Source: Candidatus Phycorickettsia trachydisci (GTDB lineage: Bacteria > Pseudomonadota > Alphaproteobacteria > Rickettsiales > Rickettsiaceae). Taken from it: a DNA stretch of 64,000 nucleotides. The position numbers were made by a program, and so were the translations under genes. The DNA lies in assembly GCF_003015145.1 (NCBI RefSeq), contig NZ_CP027845.1, forward strand, positions 434,001 to 498,000, written 5' to 3'. Position 1 is the stretch's first letter; each line of letters starts with the position of its first letter. Below are positions 9,028 to 18,837 of this stretch, piece by piece. The notes under the pieces were generated by a model. It made no database searches. It was given only the letters and a program-made list of their open reading frames with translations, and was not told where the DNA came from.

Positions 9028-10770
9028 TTATTCCACAACGGTAAATTGCGTATAAGTAGAAAAAGCTTTCGACTCTTTAGAATAAAGCCTCTTTATATAA
9101 TCTAAGGTATTTTCAGTATAATTTGGCGCTTTAGGTTCAAAGTATATTGCGGGTAAAATTATATTTGTACCAGTTAGATGAATATCGTGATAGGCTTCTA
9201 AAGTAAATATTTCTCCTATTTTCTTCACAGAATCTAAATTTTTATAATTAACTTTTTTTAAGGTGTTAGATATGATGGGATGACCTTTCTTGGCGCCTAT
9301 AAGTTTTTGAGACAAAATTACTGGATCGGTCCTATTTACTATAGGCATTAGACCAGCATAAAAATTGAATCTATTGTTTAATTCAAAGATTGGTTGATGA
9401 GGTTTTGCTAAGTAATTTGCATAAGTTCCTCCAAATTTTTCTAAAATCCGCAAACCAAAATAAAACCTTAGGCAATCTAAATCCAGAGAATCTATATTAA
9501 AATTTATATCACTAAAACTTTTTTTAAGTTTCTCTTCATCCCAAACTTTAATTGCAAAATTTCTATTTAATATTTCCCATGTAGGTAAGTTTTTCTCAAG
9601 TTTTACTCTTTCCGATTTATTAAAAATTACAAAGTGTATTGTTTGAGGGGTTTTGCTGTTTCTATTTAAATTGAGACGACCTTTAGCAGGGATTGTTTGA
9701 GTATATAATCGTTGAAAAACCTTAAGCATTTTTCGTTTATGTATTTCCAAACCTTTTAATACTAAGTTAATCTTAACCGTATTCATGTGGTTACCATAAT
9801 CAAAGTCACAATAGGGTATTTCTCTTTTATCTTCTATTCTATAATTGTGAAACATTAAACTTTCGGGTCTTAAAAAATGAAATTGAGGTTTCATAGGATC
9901 ATAAGATATTTCGCTTAGCTTTTGCCGCCACTTTCTTAAAGATCTTACTGGCTTAAATGTAAAATTTAATAAAGATAGAAAATAAGTTGAGGGTAATGCT
10001 ATGTTTTTATCGTGTATAGAAGATTGATTCAAAAACCCTTCAGTTAATGGAAGCATTGAAGATTTGATAGCTAGTTGGTGTATATTCATAGAAATATTCT
10101 TTTCAAACTCCTGCAAATTATGATCTAATTCATTATTTATTATAGTGAGCGTATCTCTCAAAATTGGGTTACCAGGGCTCGAGCCGATGATACCATTATT
10201 AAGGATAAATTTCCAAGGAGCTTTGATAGGCTTGCCAACAGGTTCAATAGCAGCAAAAAAGGTATATTTATGATTTAAGTCATCTATAGGTCTAAAACAT
10301 TTTACATCCAGGTCTTTATAAACGCCTCCAAATCTATATAAAATCTCATACCTAGCTATATCAGACTTACCCGCATAACTTTTAATTTTATCATACGCAT
10401 CCCTATATCTTATTCCTAAATTATCTATATCTTTCTCATTCCAAAATTTAAATTCCCAATCTGGATACAATTTTTTACATTCATCCAAGTAGTGTAGGTA
10501 TAAAGGAGGTATATCTTCACCAAACCAAATATGATGCATAACTTTAGGAATCAAAGGCCTATCTACGTAAGGCATTTTTGAGGGTTTTTTTGCCTTATAC
10601 TGTTTTTGAAAAATTTTAAGATTTTCAATATTGTATTCTAATATCTGCTTTGCAACTGCATCGTTGTCGCTCATAGATTCTATAAAATCTACGTCAAGAA
10701 CTTTATATGCATATGAGATGATAGTACTACTTTGTAATAAAAAAATAACAAAAAAAATAATTCTTAACAT
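9028..10770 (-). CDS. Exported OCH1/toxin-like glycosyltransferase with DXD motif (paralog A)
   Basis: This 580-residue protein starts with a hydrophobic segment that looks like a signal peptide (residues 1-21). A glycosyltransferase sugar-binding domain (Gly_transf_sug type, as in yeast OCH1 and clostridial toxins) follows: IPKVMHHIWFG at about 75, PDWEFKFWNE, and SDIARYEILYRFGGVYKDLDVK with the DXD at residues 153-155. The region 370-460 repeats the pattern (TIHFVIF, FAIKVWDEE, RFYFGLRILEKFGGTYANY), but the DXD is replaced. So it is an internal duplication with a probably inactive second module. It is similar end to end to the upstream neighbour 8 bp away, including the FTVVE terminus. Substrate is unknown; an effector role is inference. 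Confidence 0.72.
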   Translation of the reverse strand: MLRIIFFVIFLLQSSTIISYAYKVLDVDFIESMSDNDAVAKQILEYNIENLKIFQKQYKAKKPSKMPYVDRPLIPKVMHHIWFGEDIPPLYLHYLDECKKLYPDWEFKFWNEKDIDNLGIRYRDAYDKIKSYAGKSDIARYEILYRFGGVYKDLDVKCFRPIDDLNHKYTFFAAIEPVGKPIKAPWKFILNNGIIGSSPGNPILRDTLTIINNELDHNLQEFEKNISMNIHQLAIKSSMLPLTEGFLNQSSIHDKNIALPSTYFLSLLNFTFKPVRSLRKWRQKLSEISYDPMKPQFHFLRPESLMFHNYRIEDKREIPYCDFDYGNHMNTVKINLVLKGLEIHKRKMLKVFQRLYTQTIPAKGRLNLNRNSKTPQTIHFVIFNKSERVKLEKNLPTWEILNRNFAIKVWDEEKLKKSFSDINFNIDSLDLDCLRFYFGLRILEKFGGTYANYLAKPHQPIFELNNRFNFYAGLMPIVNRTDPVILSQKLIGAKKGHPIISNTLKKVNYKNLDSVKKIGEIFTLEAYHDIHLTGTNIILPAIYFEPKAPNYTENTLDYIKRLYSKESKAFSTYTQFTVVE

Positions 10771-10778
10771 ACCTTAAC

Positions 10779-12506
10779 TTACTCCACAACTGTAAACTCT
10801 GTCAGCACAGAAAAAGCCTTAGGCTTTCTAGTAATAAACCTTAATATCTTATCCAAAACCGGTTCGTTTTTCAACCTTGATAATGGTTCAAAATATACTG
10901 TAGGAAGTATGACATTTGGACCTGATAATTCAATATTTTTATAGGCTTCTTGTACAAGCACTTTATTTAGATCTTTTAAAGAATTGACGTTATATGGATT
11001 AATTTCTTTCAGAGCCCTAGATATGATTCTATGCATAGGTTTTGCGCCTATTAGCTTAGTGGAAAATGCAATTTGAGAATTAGATCTTACTAAAGGCATT
11101 AGTCCTGCATAAAAGGCATATCTATTATTAAGTTCAAAGATTGGTTGATGAGGTACGGCTTTGAAAAAAGCATAAGTTCCTCCGTATTTTTCTAAAATTC
11201 GTAAAGCTGTATAAAACCTCAAATCTTCAGATAATTTAGGTAATAAACTAAAATCTATATCTCGAAATATTTCTGTTATTTTTGATTTATCCCAAATTTC
11301 AATCTCAAAATCCCCATTTATCATTTTCCACAAAAAGATCTGTTTTTCAAGCGTAGCTAATTCTTTATCATCAAAAACAATAAAATGAATCACTTTAGGC
11401 ATTCTGTCAGTTTTATTGTACAATATAGTTTTAGTATTGTTACGCTTATATGAGTCTCTAAAAGTTTGCATAATCCTAGCTTGTCTAGGTTTAAAACTTT
11501 GTAAAATCCGTTTTATTTTAGTACTATTCTGATGATTTCCTTTATCAAAAGAGCAGTAACTAATCTCATATTTTTTAATACCGATATTATTATGAGTCAT
11601 TAGGCTCTCAGGTCTTACGAAATGGAAAGCCGTTACACTAGATTTACCTACTATTTTGTGTACCACTTTTTTCACTAAACTAATAGGCCTATTACGGTAA
11701 TTCGTGAGTGAGAAAAAATAAGTTGAAGGTAAAGCAACGTTTTTATCTTCTATTGTAGCTTTTTGAGTAAACGCATCAGTTAAAGGTATCATGGATGATT
11801 TAATAGTCATATCATGAATTGAATAAGCTCCTTTATTTTGATCAAAATCTTGCCAATTTTTATCAAAATTACTCCTAATAAGGTCAAGCGTACGCTTTAA
11901 AATTGTATGTTTAGGTTTTGATCCTATGATACCGTTATTAAGTGGAATTCTTCCTACCCATTTTACCCATTTGGTGATAGGCATGTCTATAGGTACATAA
12001 AACTCATACAAATGATTTAGATCATTTATAGATCTTAAACATTTTACGTCCATATCCCTATACACACCTCCAAATTTGTACAAAATTTCATATCTTGCTA
12101 TATCAGCCTTACCAGCATAACTTCTGGCTTTTTCATATAAATCTCTGTAATCTAAATCAAGAGCATTAATTTCTTCATCACGCCAAATCTTAAACTCCCA
12201 ATCAGGATGAAGTTTTTTGCATTCATTAATATAATTTTGATATAAAGTTGGAATATCACTAGTTCCCACCCAAATTTGATGCATCACTTTTGGTATTAAA
12301 GGAGTTTCTTGATATTGCATTTTTGAAGGTTTTTTGGCTTCATAGTGTTCTTTAAAAGTTTTGATATTTTTAAAGTTATACATTACTATGTCTTTAGCTG
12401 TATCATTACCATCAGTCATGGATTGGATAAAGTCTACATCTAGTATATTATGACCTTGGACAATAGAGGTGCTTAAAAACAATAATAACGATAAGATATA
12501 ACGCAT
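10779..12506 (-). CDS. Exported OCH1/toxin-like glycosyltransferase with DXD motif (paralog B)
   Basis: Paralog of the neighbouring gene. I start it at the ATG at 12506, which has an AGGG ribosome site and gives a clean signal peptide (MRYILSLLLFLSTSIVQG). The open frame extends to a TTG at 12563, but that adds an odd basic leader. From 12506 the protein has 575 residues. The first glycosyltransferase module contains IPKVMHQIWVG, PDWEFKIWRDEE and GGVYRDMDVKC (the DMD is the DXD). The second module repeats the fold pattern with GGTYAFFKA in place of the DXD site. The terminus (FTVVE) matches paralog A. The 8-bp gap to paralog A indicates co-transcription. Confidence 0.72.
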   Translation of the reverse strand: MRYILSLLLFLSTSIVQGHNILDVDFIQSMTDGNDTAKDIVMYNFKNIKTFKEHYEAKKPSKMQYQETPLIPKVMHQIWVGTSDIPTLYQNYINECKKLHPDWEFKIWRDEEINALDLDYRDLYEKARSYAGKADIARYEILYKFGGVYRDMDVKCLRSINDLNHLYEFYVPIDMPITKWVKWVGRIPLNNGIIGSKPKHTILKRTLDLIRSNFDKNWQDFDQNKGAYSIHDMTIKSSMIPLTDAFTQKATIEDKNVALPSTYFFSLTNYRNRPISLVKKVVHKIVGKSSVTAFHFVRPESLMTHNNIGIKKYEISYCSFDKGNHQNSTKIKRILQSFKPRQARIMQTFRDSYKRNNTKTILYNKTDRMPKVIHFIVFDDKELATLEKQIFLWKMINGDFEIEIWDKSKITEIFRDIDFSLLPKLSEDLRFYTALRILEKYGGTYAFFKAVPHQPIFELNNRYAFYAGLMPLVRSNSQIAFSTKLIGAKPMHRIISRALKEINPYNVNSLKDLNKVLVQEAYKNIELSGPNVILPTVYFEPLSRLKNEPVLDKILRFITRKPKAFSVLTEFTVVE

Positions 12507-12665
12507 AAACCCTAGCCTTAAGAAAAATAGTATCAAAACTTTTTTGATACCTTTTAGATTCAATATATCAGAATCACAATCAAGAAACTGTATTTATTTA
12601 ATATATATATCTATTCTCTATTAAGCAATAATTTTTTTAGGGCTGAAAAAAGACTTTGAAGGCTT

Positions 12666-13889
12666 TTAATAAACTAAGTTATAGTCAAGACTCATGTTTT
12701 TTTCTTGCTTCAGGATATATTCATGCATCTTGGCGATACGAATTAAGTCTTTGTCGACAGTAAATTTTTCTAAGAAAATCTTATGAGCAAGTTTTGCTTT
12801 TTCTTTGGCTTTATCAGGATTTGCTAAAATCCAATCTACATGTTTCTTGACTTGTGTATACATTTCTTCTGCTGAAGCATTCTGGTCGAAATATAACATG
12901 CTGTCTCCAAAATGTTCTATGATGAAAGGATGCATATCGGATATAGTAATGACGTTGCTAGCTGCTGCTTCGAAAGGTCTCATACTAGGAAAATTACTTT
13001 CAAAATGCTCTTTACTATGTGTAAGTAAATAAATACCATTTTTTCTTATTGCTGTTATATTGTCTAATCCATGAGGGATATATCCCCCATATATGCCCGC
13101 AGGTAAATAAAGTAAGTTTTTATAATGGCCATATACACGCATTGGGACATTTTGACTTAGAAGCGATATAAAACGTTTATATTTTTTAGATGAACGAAAT
13201 TGATCCCAACCAGCTTCGGGCCAAATAATTTTTTTTGGTTCTGCCACTGTATAATTATTTGCTGGTGGTGCTGGTAGCATACTTACAGCGTTAAATGGTT
13301 TACCTAATAGATTGGATATTTGCCTATATATATCAACTTGGCGCACATTAGTTATAATTAATCCGTCAGCAAAAGATAACCAATGCTTGAACCAACCTTG
13401 AGGTTTTAACAAGTCTTTTTTATCAACTCCTTCAAACTTTCTTATCAATTCTAAAGGCATAGGAATCCAATAGTACTTTTTAGATCTGTGTGTTTTAATA
13501 CGGCTATCTACGCCCTCTGTATAGGTGAGTAATGGGAAGATTATAAAATCAGGATCAAAATTTAGAATTTCGTTTTCTTTGCCTACAATAGATTGGTAAT
13601 AAAGTTTAATCTCCCAACCTTTTTTTTGAGCTGCATATTGAAAATACTTTGCAGCGCTGTATTCTCCCCCATTATAAACTACATAAACTACTTTATAATA
13701 GTCCTTAATAGGCATATCTTTATATTTTTCGTCCCAAAACTCGACTGGAATTTTCGCCGAATCTTCAAATATTTTTTTTTCTCTTAAGTTGTTAAGGTAA
13801 TCTTGAACTATAATATATATCCCTAGTACAATGATAATCCATAAAACCCACAGGGATATCTTTTTAGAAAATAATCTATTTAATTGCAT
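12666..13889 (-). CDS. Membrane-anchored CgeB-like glycosyltransferase (paralog B)
   Basis: This 407-residue protein has a basic N-terminus and one membrane helix (about residues 13-29), then a GT-B-like domain. The C-terminal half holds the CgeB/GT1-type block SMRPFEAAASNVITISDMHP, followed by a GDSMLYFDQNASAEEMY segment and a helical tail, as in CgeB and YkvP-like proteins. By the positive-inside rule the catalytic domain would face the periplasm, which is unusual for a nucleotide-sugar enzyme. Its start overlaps the end of the upstream paralog by 10 bp. Acceptor and donor cannot be read from the sequence. Confidence 0.65.
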   Translation of the reverse strand: MQLNRLFSKKISLWVLWIIIVLGIYIIVQDYLNNLREKKIFEDSAKIPVEFWDEKYKDMPIKDYYKVVYVVYNGGEYSAAKYFQYAAQKKGWEIKLYYQSIVGKENEILNFDPDFIIFPLLTYTEGVDSRIKTHRSKKYYWIPMPLELIRKFEGVDKKDLLKPQGWFKHWLSFADGLIITNVRQVDIYRQISNLLGKPFNAVSMLPAPPANNYTVAEPKKIIWPEAGWDQFRSSKKYKRFISLLSQNVPMRVYGHYKNLLYLPAGIYGGYIPHGLDNITAIRKNGIYLLTHSKEHFESNFPSMRPFEAAASNVITISDMHPFIIEHFGDSMLYFDQNASAEEMYTQVKKHVDWILANPDKAKEKAKLAHKIFLEKFTVDKDLIRIAKMHEYILKQEKNMSLDYNLVY

Positions 13890-15106
13890 ACATCTCCATA
13901 CGAAAAAGGATATTCTAGATTCATTTGCTTCTCTTGTGTCAATATATATTCGTGCATTTTTGCAATTCGAATTAGATCTTGATCGACTGTAAATTTTTCC
14001 AAAAAGATTTGGTGAGCTCTATTTGCCATTTCTTTAGCCCTATCAGGATTTTCCAAAATCCAACTTACATGTTTTTCGACTTGCCTATACATTTCTTCAG
14101 GTGATGCATTATGATCAAAATAAAGCATACTATCCCCAAAATGCTTCATCACAAATGGATGCATATCGGATATAGTGATCACGTTTGCAGCTGCTGCTTC
14201 GAATGGTTTCATACTTGGGACATTTCCATCAAAATGCGCCTTTTGATGGCTAACTAAGTAAATGCCATTTTTTCTTATAGCCTCGATATTTTCAAGTCCG
14301 GGGGGAATATATCCTCCATACAATTTAGATTCTAAAAAGTGATAAGTATAACGAGGCCCATATACTTTAATTGGTACTTTTTGACTAAGTAATGTAATGA
14401 AACTTTTATATCTTTGTGAGAATCTAAACCCATCTCCACTAACACCTCCCCAAAAAACTCTCTTAGGCTCAGCTGGTTCATAGTCATTGGAGGGTGGTAA
14501 AGGTAGAAATTTAATACCATAAAATGGTTTATTAAGTTTGTTCCACATAATTTTATAAAGGCCAATTTCTTCTTCTGGACAAGATAACATTCCAGCACCA
14601 GAATATACTATGTACCATAATCTAGCATCAGTTTTTAAAACAGTATCCAAGCTCTTTTTAATCCTAGACTTAATGGGCATAGATATCCAATAATATTTTT
14701 TATATTGAAGAAGCGTATCTAAAAATCCTCTGTCTGTAGTATTTAAGAATGTCCCAATAATAAAATCTGGATTAAAAGATATTATTTCGTCTTCCTTGCC
14801 TTGTATGGTCATAGGATAAATTTTTACTTCCCAGCCAATCTTTTCAGCAGCATGTTGAAAGTATTTTGCAGCGCTATGTTCCCCTCCAACTGTTGGAATG
14901 TAAACAACTTTGTATTTATCTTTAATTTTCACGTCTTTGTATTGCTCATCCCAGCTATCTCCAGGAATTTTGGTCACATCTGCAAATAGTTTTTCTAAAG
15001 TAACGTAGTCAAAGTGATCTTTAATTAGGCTACCTGTAAGTAGTATGATCGTTGCAAGTAAAAGCCATAAGGATGTTTTACGCGTTATGATTTTGGAGTA
15101 TTTCAT
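13880..15106 (-). CDS. Membrane-anchored CgeB-like glycosyltransferase (paralog A)
   Basis: This 408-residue paralog of the downstream gene is similar along its whole length: WDEQYKDVKIKDKYKVVYI, GGEHSAAKYFQHAAEK, SMKPFEAAAANVITISDMHP and GDSMLYFDHNASPEEMY. It has a basic tail and one N-terminal membrane helix (about residues 13-29), so a periplasmic domain is predicted. It is the first gene of the leftward run, and its promoter should lie in the 140-bp divergent gap to tspO. The strong similarity to its neighbour points to tandem duplication followed by divergence. Glycosyltransferase assignment rests on the CgeB-like C-terminal motif. Confidence 0.65.
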   Translation of the reverse strand: MKYSKIITRKTSLWLLLATIILLTGSLIKDHFDYVTLEKLFADVTKIPGDSWDEQYKDVKIKDKYKVVYIPTVGGEHSAAKYFQHAAEKIGWEVKIYPMTIQGKEDEIISFNPDFIIGTFLNTTDRGFLDTLLQYKKYYWISMPIKSRIKKSLDTVLKTDARLWYIVYSGAGMLSCPEEEIGLYKIMWNKLNKPFYGIKFLPLPPSNDYEPAEPKRVFWGGVSGDGFRFSQRYKSFITLLSQKVPIKVYGPRYTYHFLESKLYGGYIPPGLENIEAIRKNGIYLVSHQKAHFDGNVPSMKPFEAAAANVITISDMHPFVMKHFGDSMLYFDHNASPEEMYRQVEKHVSWILENPDRAKEMANRAHQIFLEKFTVDQDLIRIAKMHEYILTQEKQMNLEYPFSYGDVCN

Positions 15107-15246
15107 GTAACTTGGATAAGTATATACGTGATAATAATAATAATTAGGTTTAAATTTTTGTGAAGCTGGCTGAAATATTTTAAATATTTGGAAGTAGCGT
15201 TGTATTAAAGTAACATAATATAAGGATATTTGTTAAAAGGGTTAGT

Positions 15247-15687
15247 ATGCAAAAATTTAAATATGAAATTTTAGGCAGTATTTATTGTTTGGCTTTAGGT
15301 ATGTTATCGGGTTACATATCTGGTAGTGGTAATTCAGAATGGTATCAAAATTTAATTAAACCTAGCTTTCAGCCTCCTTCATGGATTTTTGGACCAGTGT
15401 GGACAATACTTTACATAATGATAGGCATAGCGCTTGCTAAGGTTTGGAATACAAAAAATGTAGGTCTATTTATCTTTCAATTGATGTTAAACTTATTATG
15501 GTCTCCTATGTTTTTTCGTTATCATAGAATCGACCTAGCTCTTCTAGATATCGCACTTCTTTGGATTAACTTGTTAGCTTTAATTTATCAAAGTAATCAA
15601 TCCATACGCTTGTTACTTACTCCTTATTTTTTGTGGATCAGCTTCGCGGGAACTTTGAACTATCAAATTTATATGTTAAATGCATAA
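15247..15687 (+). CDS. tspO: TspO/MBR family membrane protein
   Basis: This 146-residue, five-helix membrane protein is of the translocator protein family, which binds tetrapyrroles and cholesterol-like ligands. Family blocks are present: W-Y-x-x-L-I-K-PSFQPPSWIFGPVWTILYIMIG in the first third, QLMLNLLWSPMFF in the middle, and PYFLWISFAGTLNYQI at the end. Length is slightly below the usual 155-160. A good ribosome site (AAGGG) precedes the ATG. It is divergent from the glycosyltransferase cassette. The role here is unknown; porphyrin or stress sensing is the general proposal for bacterial homologs. Confidence 0.88.
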   Translation: MQKFKYEILGSIYCLALGMLSGYISGSGNSEWYQNLIKPSFQPPSWIFGPVWTILYIMIGIALAKVWNTKNVGLFIFQLMLNLLWSPMFFRYHRIDLALLDIALLWINLLALIYQSNQSIRLLLTPYFLWISFAGTLNYQIYMLNA

Positions 15688-15796
15688 AATATATGTTTAT
15701 CTCTTTTATCCATATGCATAGGTAAAAATATATCAAAATTAAAAAATTGTAGAAGCCGCTATTTATATCCTTTATTTAGTATGATAAAAAGGAATA

Positions 15797-16873
15797 ATGC
15801 TAATACGACTTCCTCAATTACTTACTTTTCTCATAATTGCTCTTAGCGCCATTGGTATAAGCTTGCTATATTCTGCTGCAGACGGAGTACTGGTACGTTG
15901 GTGGTATAAGCAGCTGATATTATTTTGCATATTTATTCCTATAGCTTTTGGAATATCAAAATTAAGAGTTATAACGCTCTATAATTTCGCATATCCTATA
16001 TACTTCATATCATGTTTATTGCTTATTGGAGTAGAAGTTCTAGGATATAGCGCTATGGGTGCTACTAGATGGCTTGAGATTGCAAGATTCAGGTTTCAAC
16101 CTTCTGAACTTTGTAAAATATCAATTATTTTAATGCTTGCTCGATACTTTCATGACTGTAGATTAAAGGAAGTATGTGAATGGAAGCATTTAATATTACC
16201 AGCTATAGGTACTCTCTTCCCTGCTCTATTAATTATCAAACAGCCAGACCTTGGTACGGGAATTTTAGTCTTAGCTTCCGCTGCGACGGTTTTTTTTGTT
16301 AGCGGAATAAACGTCAATAAGGTTATTGTAACGCTTTTTTTTGTAGTAATTAGCTGCCCTATTGCATGGAATTTTTTGCATGATTACCAAAAGCAACGCA
16401 TTACTATATTTTTAAATCCAAATGCCGATCCACTGGGTAGCGGATATAACATTATACAATCGCAAATTGCTATAGGATCCGGTGGATTTTTGGGAGTGGG
16501 ATTTTTAAAAGGTACCCAAACTCATCTAGATTTTTTGCCAGAACATCAAACTGACTTTATTTTTGCATTACTAGGTGAAGAATTTGGATTTACGGGATGT
16601 ATAATTGTGATTACTATTTTTTGCTTACTTTTAGCATGTATCACAAGCGCCTCAATAAAGTGCCGGAGCGTGTTCTTGAAATTAATATGTCAGGGCGTTG
16701 CAAGTAACCTATTTTTTCACTTTTTTATCAATATAGCAATGGTGGTGGGACTAATGCCCGTTGTGGGAATACCTCTACCCTTTATTTCTTATGGTGGAAG
16801 TATTATGGCTTCTACATTGATTTCTATGGGACTTGTGATGAATGCTTACGAAAACAAAGATTCTCGTTTTTAA
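15797..16873 (+). CDS. rodA: Rod shape-determining peptidoglycan polymerase RodA (SEDS family)
   Basis: This 358-residue polytopic membrane protein is the glycan-strand polymerase that works with PBP2 during elongation. SEDS landmarks are visible: KQPDLGTGILVLASA, the FLPEHQTDFIFALLGEEFGF extracellular loop and the terminal GIPLPFISYGGS block. About ten membrane helices are apparent. A clear AAGGA ribosome site precedes the ATG. RodA is favoured over FtsW by the short N-terminus and the PEHQTDF loop. Its stop overlaps the stop of glyS on the opposite strand (16870-16873), so the two convergent genes share their last bases. Confidence 0.9.
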   Translation: MLIRLPQLLTFLIIALSAIGISLLYSAADGVLVRWWYKQLILFCIFIPIAFGISKLRVITLYNFAYPIYFISCLLLIGVEVLGYSAMGATRWLEIARFRFQPSELCKISIILMLARYFHDCRLKEVCEWKHLILPAIGTLFPALLIIKQPDLGTGILVLASAATVFFVSGINVNKVIVTLFFVVISCPIAWNFLHDYQKQRITIFLNPNADPLGSGYNIIQSQIAIGSGGFLGVGFLKGTQTHLDFLPEHQTDFIFALLGEEFGFTGCIIVITIFCLLLACITSASIKCRSVFLKLICQGVASNLFFHFFINIAMVVGLMPVVGIPLPFISYGGSIMASTLISMGLVMNAYENKDSRF

Positions 16874-18837
16874 ATTAGGGATTTAAAATGTAATACCTTA
16901 TCAAATAAGCTTTGAGTTTGCATAACCAGATTGATTCTATTCTGAGCTAATCGCTTGTCTTGATCATTAATTAGGACATTATCTAGTAAATTATTAATTT
17001 GAGGCACGAGTTTTAAAAGTTCATCTATAGAAGCTTGCATGGTTGATAATTTTACATTGAGCAATCCCATATAAAGCTCTCTCTCATACTCAGTTTCAAA
17101 GATTTGAGCATCTATTTTACCACTTTCAGCTTTTTTATCCGTAATGTTATAAAGTCTTTTATAGGCAGCCACAATGCTTGCAAAATCTTCTGTTTGATAA
17201 ATTGCCTCTAATTCTGCAACTTGATTTCGTAAAGATATCACGTTGCTTAAATCATTTTTAATCACGAGGCGCACGATTTGTGAGCTATGTTTTTGTTCAA
17301 GCAGACTATCAAATTTATCTAAAATAAAGTTTTGAATTGAGTCTAAAGCTTCAAATTTATTAAATTCAACGTTATCGTAAAGGTCTAAAGTAAACTGAAT
17401 TAGTTCTTTTAGATTAACTTCGAGATTGTGTTCTAAAATGATGCGTAAGATACTAATAGCATTGCGTCTGATTCCATATGGATCCTTTGAACTCGTTACC
17501 TTCTCTCCAGCTATCAAAAGTCCTACTAAAGTATCTATTTTATCTGCAATGCTCAAAATACTAGCTTGTAGCTCGGGAATTTTATCATTTGCTCCTTTTG
17601 GGCTATAATGTGCAGCAATAATCTCTCCTACTTGAGTATTTGGAGCATAATATTTAGACATAACTCCTTGAAGCTCTGGGAACTCTTTTACAGCTTCAGT
17701 TAATAGGTCACATTTACAAAGTCTTGCAGCTAAGTGCAAATCTTTATCAAGAGGTCTTAAAAATTTAGATATCTTTTCAATACGCAACACTTTTTCTTGC
17801 ATATTGCCAAGTTTTAAGTGAAAGACAACGTTACTTAAATCAGTAAATTTAGACTCAAGATCTTCTTTTAAATCTCTATTGTAGAAATATAATGCATCAC
17901 TAAGCCTTGCTGCTAGAACTCTTTTATTCCCTTCTATAACTTCTGTGAAATCTTTTATAGGTAGGTTTGATGCAAAAATAAACTTATTTGCTAGGCTGCC
18001 ATCAAGATTTTGACAAGTAAAATACCGTTGATGAACTCTAAGACATAAGGTAAGTAATTCAGACGGCAAGCTCATGAACTCTGGAGCAATTTCTCCTAAC
18101 AACATTGTAGCATATTCGGTCAATCCAGATATTTCTTCAATCAATTTTTCATCTTCATTCAAAACAAGCTCATTTTTTTGGCATATTTCTGTAAGCTGCC
18201 TTTTTATCAAATCTTTACGATTCGAGATAATAACATGTTTCTTTAACAATTGGACTTGATAATCATCCCAAGAAGTAATTTTAAGAGATTCAGGAGCAAA
18301 AAACTTATGACCGAAAGTTAAATTATTGGCTGTTAGATGGCCATACTTAACTGGAAGCACTTTTCCATCAAGTAAACATAAAATATTTTTTAAAGGTCTG
18401 ATCCAGCTAATTTGATAATCTCCCCATCTCATTGATTTTGGCCATGAAAAGCTACTTAATATTTTAGGTATTTCCGATAATAAAATATCTTCCAAGCTAC
18501 TATCATTCTTTTTGCTAAGATAGTAGTACTTTTTTCCCCTCTCTTCTTCTATTGTCAGGTCGTTAGCTTTAACGTGATGTTTGCTGTAAAATCTATTCAA
18601 AATTTCAGGGCCAGAGTCTAAGCTTGGGCCGCGTAATTTAGTTTCAACTAATTCTACTTCAAGGCCATTAAAATATAAGCTCATTCTACAAGGCCCTACT
18701 GCTCCCTCTTCTTCTTTAAAGGTAATATTATATTTGTTACAAACCTGCTTAAAGGCATTTAATAAATTACTTAAAGCTCTTTCCTGCATTAAAGCAGGGA
18801 TTTCTTCGGAATATAACTCAAATAATAAGGAACTCAT
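16870..18837 (-). CDS. glyS: Glycyl-tRNA synthetase beta subunit
   Basis: This 655-residue subunit of the bacterial alpha2beta2 glycyl-tRNA synthetase handles tRNA recognition. The N-terminal [12 protein letters not shown] block, [13 protein letters not shown] at about 140, HQRYFTCQN, and the HD-like and C-terminal helical regions are all as expected. Length is slightly shorter than the usual 680-700. Its start overlaps the end of glyQ by 4 bp, giving coupled expression of the two subunits. The terminal TAA overlaps that of rodA on the other strand. Confidence 0.94.
   Translation of the reverse strand: MSSLLFELYSEEIPALMQERALSNLLNAFKQVCNKYNITFKEEEGAVGPCRMSLYFNGLEVELVETKLRGPSLDSGPEILNRFYSKHHVKANDLTIEEERGKKYYYLSKKNDSSLEDILLSEIPKILSSFSWPKSMRWGDYQISWIRPLKNILCLLDGKVLPVKYGHLTANNLTFGHKFFAPESLKITSWDDYQVQLLKKHVIISNRKDLIKRQLTEICQKNELVLNEDEKLIEEISGLTEYATMLLGEIAPEFMSLPSELLTLCLRVHQRYFTCQNLDGSLANKFIFASNLPIKDFTEVIEGNKRVLAARLSDALYFYNRDLKEDLESKFTDLSNVVFHLKLGNMQEKVLRIEKISKFLRPLDKDLHLAARLCKCDLLTEAVKEFPELQGVMSKYYAPNTQVGEIIAAHYSPKGANDKIPELQASILSIADKIDTLVGLLIAGEKVTSSKDPYGIRRNAISILRIILEHNLEVNLKELIQFTLDLYDNVEFNKFEALDSIQNFILDKFDSLLEQKHSSQIVRLVIKNDLSNVISLRNQVAELEAIYQTEDFASIVAAYKRLYNITDKKAESGKIDAQIFETEYERELYMGLLNVKLSTMQASIDELLKLVPQINNLLDNVLINDQDKRLAQNRINLVMQTQSLFDKVLHFKSLI

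Noticed and set aside
12507-12563. Longer start for the OCH1-like paralog B
   Set aside because: It would use TTG and place extra sequence before a well-formed signal peptide; the ATG at 12506 has a better ribosome site.
12600-12665. Hairpin after the CgeB-like gene with A and T runs
   Set aside because: The stem is only A-T pairs around CAGCCC and too weak to call a terminator.
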